The notes under the pieces are model-generated. The model had not been told where the DNA came from, did not search any database, and saw only the letters and a program-made list of their open reading frames with translations. DNA of 64,000 nucleotides, taken from positions 1,302,001 to 1,366,000 of the forward strand of contig WTXG01000001.1 in assembly GCA_022496185.1 (NCBI GenBank), read 5' to 3'. The position numbers and the translations under genes are program-made. Of the stretch, positions 57,871-64,000 are shown piece after piece; positions within the stretch are counted from its first letter, which is position 1; every line of letters begins with the position of its first letter. The DNA is from Multifurca ochricompacta. Lineage: Eukaryota > Basidiomycota > Agaricomycetes > Russulales > Russulaceae.

Positions 57871-58893
57871 ATGCAAGACGGTAGATTTTATTTTACTTAC
57901 TTCTATTGCTTTTACAATCTAAACATATATTTTCTTCAGAGTTTAGCTCTTTCTCTTTTGGGGCTCTGCGTAAGGCACAACAAACCCTCAATCGTATTCA
58001 CAGCGAATCCAGCTCAGGGAAGGAGTATGATAACTCATATTCTGTTGAAGATCAACGATCGGGTGGCGCCACGGGCAAGGAGATTCCACGAAAAGATGAT
58101 TTACATTTGAACGAGTCAAAGGAAGGCACTGTCTTCACTTCACGGAAGAGTAAGAATGCGTGAGTCGTACAGAATCATACATAACAGAGCCATGTTGATT
58201 ACTCTCATCAGGCCAATAGAGATCACGTCTAAACGACCGGTCTCACGTCGCAGGACAGTTGTGGAGATTGAGAAGCTGGTATGCATAACCCTTTGGTTTC
58301 ACCTGTACTGCACCGGACTATATCCCCTTATGTTGACTAGGAAGTCCGCGATCCGCGGTTCTCACAGCTAAGTGGCGAGTTTGACGCCACCAAGTTTCAA
58401 AATCACTACAGCTTCTTGTCGGATATGCATCAAGGCGAGCTCAGGATGTTGCGTGAAAACCTTAACCGTGCTCGCAAACTACTAGCTTCTTCTCCTCGGG
58501 ATCTTTTCCCTGAGCGAGTGGCCGAGGTGGAAAGGCTCGCGCTTGCTGTCAAACGAGCAGAGAGTTCCGTCAGCAGGGACAAGCGTGAAAAAGTGGAGTA
58601 TGAAGCTCTTAGTGTGGTGGCGAAGGATGAGCGAGAAAAGCAGCAAAAGGGCAAGAAAGCGTATTGGTTGAAGAACGGTGGGTCATTTTCTTTGTCATCA
58701 TCATGATCGCTAAGGAGAGACCTTTGGCTAAATAGCTGAGAAAAAGAAGCTACTCATTAAGGCTCGATTCGATGCAATGACTGCACAAGGCGGAACGCGA
58801 GCATTGAAGAAAGTTATAGAAAAGAAGCGAAGGAAGCTTAGCCAAAAGGAAACAAAATCACGACCCTCTCTCAAAAAACTGGGCCGGCCTTGA
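57871..58893 (+). CDS. RRP36: rRNA-processing protein RRP36
   Basis: Nucleolar factor for early 18S rRNA cleavages. Exons join(57871..57880,57940..58159,58212..58278,58341..58677,58736..58893), 263 residues. The first exon is ten bases (Met-Gln-Asp plus one base); without it there is no ATG before SSFSFGALRKAQQTL. The diagnostic block is RPVSRRRTVVEIEK, then DPRFSQLSGEFDATKFQ and HYSFLSDMHQGELRMLREN. A charged coiled-coil follows (EREKQQKGKKAYWLKNAEKK), and the end is SLKKLGRP. The family layout and length fit well. It is divergent from the RING-like gene and convergent with the large membrane protein gene. Confidence 0.86.
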
Positions 58894-58989
58894 CACCGAC
58901 GCGTCAGGCATCAAGGAAACGGGATGTTACAAAGGATGGCAGCTTGTAAAATGACAACATTTGAAAGGAGCATGTGCGATCAGTTGCGT

Positions 58990-61900
58990 CTAACTTTGCG
59001 CGCCGCCGTGCATGTTCCCCGACAAGACATATTCATCACCTTCTAAATAAACGTCCAAAGCTAACCCTAATGACCCACTTCCCGTTCTCCAGAACGGAGT
59101 CAACCCTAGCCAGACGCCCAATTTCGACAGGAGCTTGTGGCCAGGTTCCTTCTTTGCTAGGGGATCACTGAGAATACCCTCCCAACGAAACACAGGTCGG
59201 GGCCGGATCGTTGAATCGTCGTGGTCTGTCCCACCTCCAGTGCCTAGAGTGGAGAGGGGAACTTGTGTTTCAATATCAATATCTTCCATGTCGAGCTCGC
59301 GTGTATTGTAGCCAAGGTGAAATATGTTGGCCTACGTCCCATGATCAATGTTGAGGGATTATGAAGCACAAGATTTACCTGGGACGACCCATGAAAGACA
59401 ATATCATACATGCGGATGTATATCTTGTTCAGAAACCCATTGTCTAAGAAATCACCCCATTTTGATTTCTTATTAAGCAAACCCCGTTGTGCGAGGAAAC
59501 TTTCCAAAGCGGCGCGCGGTAGGGGGGTGTACGCAATGGATGATGGGTAGTGTGGATTAAAGTCTGAGGCATGGAGTCTGAGCTTGCTGATGGTATCCGA
59601 ATTTCTTCTCCAGAAATCATCCTAGGGAATGAACAGGTCAGAATGCGCTGGAGTGGAAAATTCCACCAAAGTTCTAAACAAACCCAAAAGAGGTACCACC
59701 AGGTCGTAAGTTTTGTCGTTGACACTGAGACCAATCGCTCATACGTTTTTCGGAAGACCACTTCATTACTAACGAGGAGCTGCCTAACGCGAAGGTCACG
59801 TTCATACTTGATGGAGTCATTTGCAAGTGCCTCTGGTTCCTTCGGACGATCATATACTCGTGAAAGAAAGCTGTACGTCAATACTTCCTCTTTCGCTTTG
59901 CACTCTCGTTGGCAGAAATGACGGTAACCCGCTAGTAAAGCTTCGATCCCGCTTACTCGAGAATGGATAAGGACGTGGTTCAGGGTGAGAAACCTTGCAA
60001 GTGTCGGGGTGAGATCGTACTCGTCGTTGATGCCAATGACACCTCCGCCCACAGTGACGTGGTCGTCATAGACAATTTCGACACCAAACCCGCTTCCAAG
60101 TTCCAGGCCCTCCCATATCAAATAACCTTTGCGCTTAACATTTAGCGTGCCATAATCGTAGTACGTTGAGGTTTGCGCCTTGTATCGCATGCCCCGAAAG
60201 CATAAAGAGATGCTTGAATCTTCAGCCTGTGACCGTTAATGCTTTCTTTCAGGAATGAACCGGGAAGTGACTAACATCAACGTGACAGTATGGCCAATAA
60301 ATCTTTTGACCATCTAAAGCCCGCAGCGCAATACGAATTTCTCGCCTTCGTTGAATCTCCGGTTCAGAATTCTGCCTTACGTATTCCTCAAAGTCCGACA
60401 AGTCCTTTAACGTGATGAGAGGGCCATCATCGTAGCGAATAACCTGAGGCGTGAGGATGAGAATACGTGATGCTCGATTCTCATTCGAAACGAACCAAAG
60501 TGGGTGGGAACGGTAGCCACCAAGCGTTTCCAAAAAATCTAGAGGAGCCAGGGGAAAACTCGGATGAGCTCCTCCAGTAACAGTCCGGTCCAACAAATTT
60601 CTTTTGAATCTGTTCCACCAGATGCAAGAGGCGAGCAGAATTGGCCCCGTGTAAAAATTTCAAGGCTTCGTCATAACCAACTGTGCCAAGTTCCCGCAGG
60701 ATCTTCAGCGACCAGCCGTATCAGAAACTGGAGAGGCGGTCGAGCCACTGCCCCGCACCTTGATATTCTCAACGTGTCTTTCCCCTGGCGAACCTTGAAA
60801 ATTTAACAAGTACGGCGGGAACTCCGAATTTCTGGCCTGAACGTAGTGCATGGGTTGTTTATCGGGGATCTTGCATTCAGGACTGGTCAATAAAAGGGCT
60901 GTGATAGCTTCTTGCCAGATGCGTCTTCTCGTGTGAGGTGATGACGACGATATATCAAGACTAGAGGAAGTCAGTAAATACGAAATGAGCTCTTGCGGCA
61001 ACTCACCGTGGAGAGAATATATCTACGCCTACATGTTGCTATGGTGTCAAAGCAGCCCCTAGTAGATATGAAAAAGACACACTGAAATCAAGCCGCCTCG
61101 CCAGCTCTACACCAAAGGGATTAGAAACTGCACCAATAAATGCATGATTAACCCACTTTTTACTAAGCGTTGTATGATATTCAGGTTGATGATTGCGAAG
61201 TCTAACATTCCGTCGTTAGCTCAGCCTGAGATGAAGTTCGCATGATCCTCACAGATTGAGAAACTATATGTCATGGCATATATCCTAAGATCGTGGTTAT
61301 GTAGCATGTTTAAGTAGTCGCAACATGAATTACACTTACGCGTAAAGCATTGGACCATTGATGATATCCTTGCCGGGTACGTCAAGTACAGCAAGGAGAG
61401 CGACGAGCGAGGTCAGTACATAATTTAACCTAGATACCCACTCGCTGGCATTGTTTACAGGGTCTAAGAAAGGCGAAAAAATCCACTGGAGGGCGAAAAA
61501 CACAATTGTTGTAGCCAAGAGAAGTACCTGACGAACGATAGTAATCCTTGTCCTGGAGAATGAGCGGAATAAACAGTTGTTGGGGTCAATCACCGCGATG
61601 ATTAACAGTGTAGTAAACTTCATGAAGAGGTAGAGCGGCTCATGGGTGCCCCAGTCACGCCGAAAACCTATGCTATGATGTTAATAATGAATCACCCAGA
61701 TCGCACTGTGCCCACCGGAGTATAGAAACATGAGAGGATTTTGATCCCGCTTAAGTAGTCGCTGGTATTCCCGATTCATATCGCTAAAGCTCCTTGGTTT
61801 CCCAAGCTCCGTAAACTTATCGACGATGGGGACAGAATGTTTGATGAGTTTTCTCAAGGCGAGGGGGTATGAGATGGTCAGCTAAGGACAGTCAGCGAAA

Positions 61901-63431
61901 CGATCTGATGTGTACACAAATAACCATTAGCGCACGGCACATAGCGTCACAATTGCAATAATAAAGACCACAGGGGCGAAATTAATTTCATTCTTCTTCA
62001 TCGTGGTCGTGTAGCAAAAGTCCAGAGGATCTCGAAATTTGTCCGACGGCCCAAGAGGAGCGATGACGGGAAGACGTGTTGTGGAGTTGAGGTACGGGTT
62101 GGGAACGGCCCAAAGATCGTCTGACCAGGTAACAACATGGACAGCCATAGTGCTTAATGGAAGATATATGACAGTTAGCAGAAAACTAGTGATAACGACG
62201 CTTCGTCCACTGCTTCTGTCAGGCTGTTGGAAGCCCTCCAAGTGACCATAGTATTTGCAGGGAGCAGTTGAAACATAAAAGGCGTACAATAGCAACCCAG
62301 CAAGTCCCATAAAGATAATGAGAAATACAAGGGATTGCACGAGTGTCGACGCGAAGTTAAGCGCTAGGATATTGGGTCTGCAACGATCGAGTTAACTGCG
62401 GGTTTATCCACCATTCTAGAACACTGACATCGTTCCCAAGAGCACCTGCCGCCATTCATGCGATACGTCGCGGCCTTTGTGAGGGACTAGAACATAAAAT
62501 GTGAGAAGTGATGAAGAGGTTGATTAGTTCACGCACCAATCGTTGTCAAGATTAACGCAAATAACTGAACAGTGTTAAACAAGCCTTGCAAACTGTAGAA
62601 CGTGGAAAGAGCGCTAGACCCCTACAATGTATCTAGAACAGTTTAGGCAGGCGAAGATAGGCAACTCACAGTGACGCCGAGAGCAATGTTCACGAGCGAG
62701 GCAAGAATTGATCCACAGTTTCTCCAGGCTGGCTTCACCCTGTAATTCGTTTCCAGAGATTCGATGCTTCCACCAGTAGCTGCAAGGCGATCTAACGGTA
62801 TGAACATATCTCTATTCGTGCCTGTTTTGACCCTTGAAGGAGAAGAAAATTCGGGGAGGGGTAAAGAAGATATATACTTGTCAAGTTGAGGTAAAGACAG
62901 TGGAGGTGCATGACGAGAAAATACCGTAGACGCAGAGATCGGCGTATGGTCGTGAGAGTCGCGATATGCTGTCTGTCTGGTAAAATTCGAGCTTTGAGAA
63001 GGTGGATAAGAATGTAGAGCCAACAGGCGCTGCTCTTCGCTGACATCAGAAATGTCCGCCCGTATAGACACTCTATCCTTGCGCGCATTTCCAGAGCCTT
63101 CACGAAAGTGTAAGCCAATAGAGTGTGAATCCAAGTCGCTTCCGCCGCCTAAAGTTGAATCCGTTTCAACACTTGTGGACTGTCCAGTTGAAGTGAGGTT
63201 GGAAATCGCTTCAGCAGGAGACAAAGAAGGAGCGTTAAATTTGTAGTTGGGTGCTGCAGCTTGAGGTTGCTTCAAGAAACGAGCTGGTGAATGTGGGGGA
63301 TTCTGAATGCCATGAATAACTGAGAACGATTGACGAGAATTAGTGCGGTGATCCATGGCTGAAGGTGATGCCCCAGCTTTGCGGTTGTCAACGAGACTAT
63401 CAATTGATTTTCCATGGCCGCTAGTGTTCAT
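58990..63431 (-). CDS. Large multi-span membrane protein of unknown function
   Basis: I do not recognise the family. The ATG is at 63431 and the stop at 58990; about 20 short exons, not all resolved. Order of parts: a Ser-rich, probably cytosolic N-terminus of about 250 residues, then membrane helices such as GSILASLVNIALGV, LFNTVQLFALILTTI, LVFLIIFMGLAGLLLYAFYV, VVITSFLLTVIYLPLSTMAV, VVFIIAIVTL, TTLLIIAVI and VRQVLLLATTIVFFALQWIF. After about 61.3 kb it becomes a long soluble part with ILRELGTVGYDEALKFLHGA, SRILILTPQVIRYDDGP, KRKGYLIWEGLELGSGFGVE, and FHLGYNTRELDMEDID near the end. Joins checked include 59340/59388-type introns of 50-70 bases. A single base seems missing near 60597 (EQIQKK to LLDRTVTGG), and the join near 61240-61290 is unresolved. 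Confidence 0.55.
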
Positions 63432-63635
63432 AATGTAACTGCGTAACTGCAAGTATACTGCCAATGGCTGTGCTGTGTAGAAGAAGCCTGAGTCTGATCG
63501 AAGCCTGATCTACCTAAAATTGGTATTTGATAAAAACTCACGTGATCAATGATACAAATAACTACATACATAAATCCAACAATAGTCAATAGTCAAACAC
63601 CCACTCTGTTGGTTGTTGGACCATCAGCCTACGAT

Positions 63636-64000
63636 CTAAAGTTGAAGCGAGAATGGGCAGACTGACCTGTGGACCACTTTTTTCTGTTCATATCCAGTCA
63701 GCCGACGATTCAAGCCAAGATAGATTCAAATTAGCTACTAACCTGACCAGAAAATCGAATGACCTCCCGCTTTTCCAGCAAGAAAAGTGTCCTCTCAAGA
63801 GAGTGATTCGAGTATCCTTGTTGCGTTACAAATTCTCTCACTAGACTTTGGTAACTTGTACTCCACCCCACAGGCAGCCTCCGCCTAATCTCCTTTTCAA
63901 TTCTACTCACTTCTTGATTGAGCTCTCCGCGGGAAAGGCCATCTACTGAGCCCGCAGAGACGGCATCCATAGTGGAGAATCTGAACAACCGAATTGCCTC
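63636..64000 (-). CDS. MCM5: Replicative helicase subunit MCM5, 3' end only
   Basis: Exons complement(join(63636..63683,63743..64000)); the frame is open to the window edge, so most of the gene is outside. The visible 101 residues are the C-terminal end of an MCM: EAIRLFRFSTMDAVSAG, then LNQEVSRIEKEIRRRLPVG, a winged-helix part LVREFVTQQGYSNHSLERTL and LLEKREVIRFSGQKKVVHR. The SRIEK-RR block and winged-helix end match MCM5 best among MCM2-7. The last residues after VVHR are uncertain: the plain reading ends in CPFSLQL, whereas a further small intron at about 63637-63667 would end it sooner. Confidence 0.77.

Noticed and set aside
1..64000. CRISPR arrays, operons or bacterial systems
   Set aside because: No direct repeats with unique spacers were seen, and the whole window is intron-rich fungal DNA.
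1..64000. tRNA, rRNA or snoRNA genes
   Set aside because: I looked for tRNA-like cloverleaf A/B boxes and rRNA stretches and found none I could support; a covariance search would be needed to exclude small snoRNAs in introns.

Overview
The window is nuclear genomic DNA of a filamentous basidiomycete, most probably an Agaricomycete. Nearly every gene is cut by many introns of 40-70 bases with GT donors and AG acceptors. Genes are packed on both strands with 90-350 bases between them. The gene set is eukaryotic and fungal: RPB8, RAD51, an ADP/ATP carrier, ICE2, DUG3, BLM10 and a protein kinase of a type common in mushrooms. I saw no bacterial, plasmid or CRISPR features, no tRNA or rRNA, and no intact transposon. 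Exon joins below were worked out by hand from splice signals, reading frame and remembered family sequence; none is confirmed by transcripts.

Layout, left to right. 1-4.2 kb: RPB8 (cut by the left edge), RAD51, mitochondrial ribosomal protein uL4m, ribosomal protein S16. 4.2-10.2 kb: a kinase-like protein with a changed DFG motif, a BRCT/Myb-like protein resembling Rap1, and a complex I subunit of the Tim17/22/23 fold. 10.3-16.9 kb: an EED-like WD40 protein, a secreted Kex2-processed repeat precursor, ESF1 and NudC. 17-27.3 kb: a PIAS/Siz SUMO ligase, the ADP/ATP carrier, the IRC3 mitochondrial helicase, and a fused pseudouridine-phosphate glycosidase/kinase. 27.6-35.6 kb: ICE2, DUG3, phosphoacetylglucosamine mutase, alpha-SNAP (SEC17) and NUS1. 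36-41.4 kb: a DUF2235 hydrolase and a broken PIF1-type helicase. 41.6-51.4 kb: RXT2 and the very large proteasome activator BLM10. 51.6-64 kb: a HIT protein, translin, a one-span membrane protein, a RING-like protein, RRP36, a large multi-span membrane protein, and the 3' end of MCM5 (cut by the right edge).

The genes do not form one pathway; this is ordinary gene-dense housekeeping territory. Loose themes are genome maintenance (RAD51, MCM5, IRC3, PIF1 remnant, Rap1-like), chromatin control (EED-like, RXT2, SUMO ligase), ribosome making (ESF1, RRP36, S16, uL4m) and ER/secretory work (ICE2, NUS1, SEC17).

The most unusual items are the secreted precursor with five tandem repeats ending mostly in Lys-Arg (12.6-13.2 kb), the kinase-like protein with Asn in place of the DFG Asp, the decayed PIF1 helicase with an RNase H1-type N-terminal domain, and a set of about eight apparent single-base deletions between 28 and 61 kb. 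Most of these deletions sit in short homopolymers, which points to sequence error as much as to biology.
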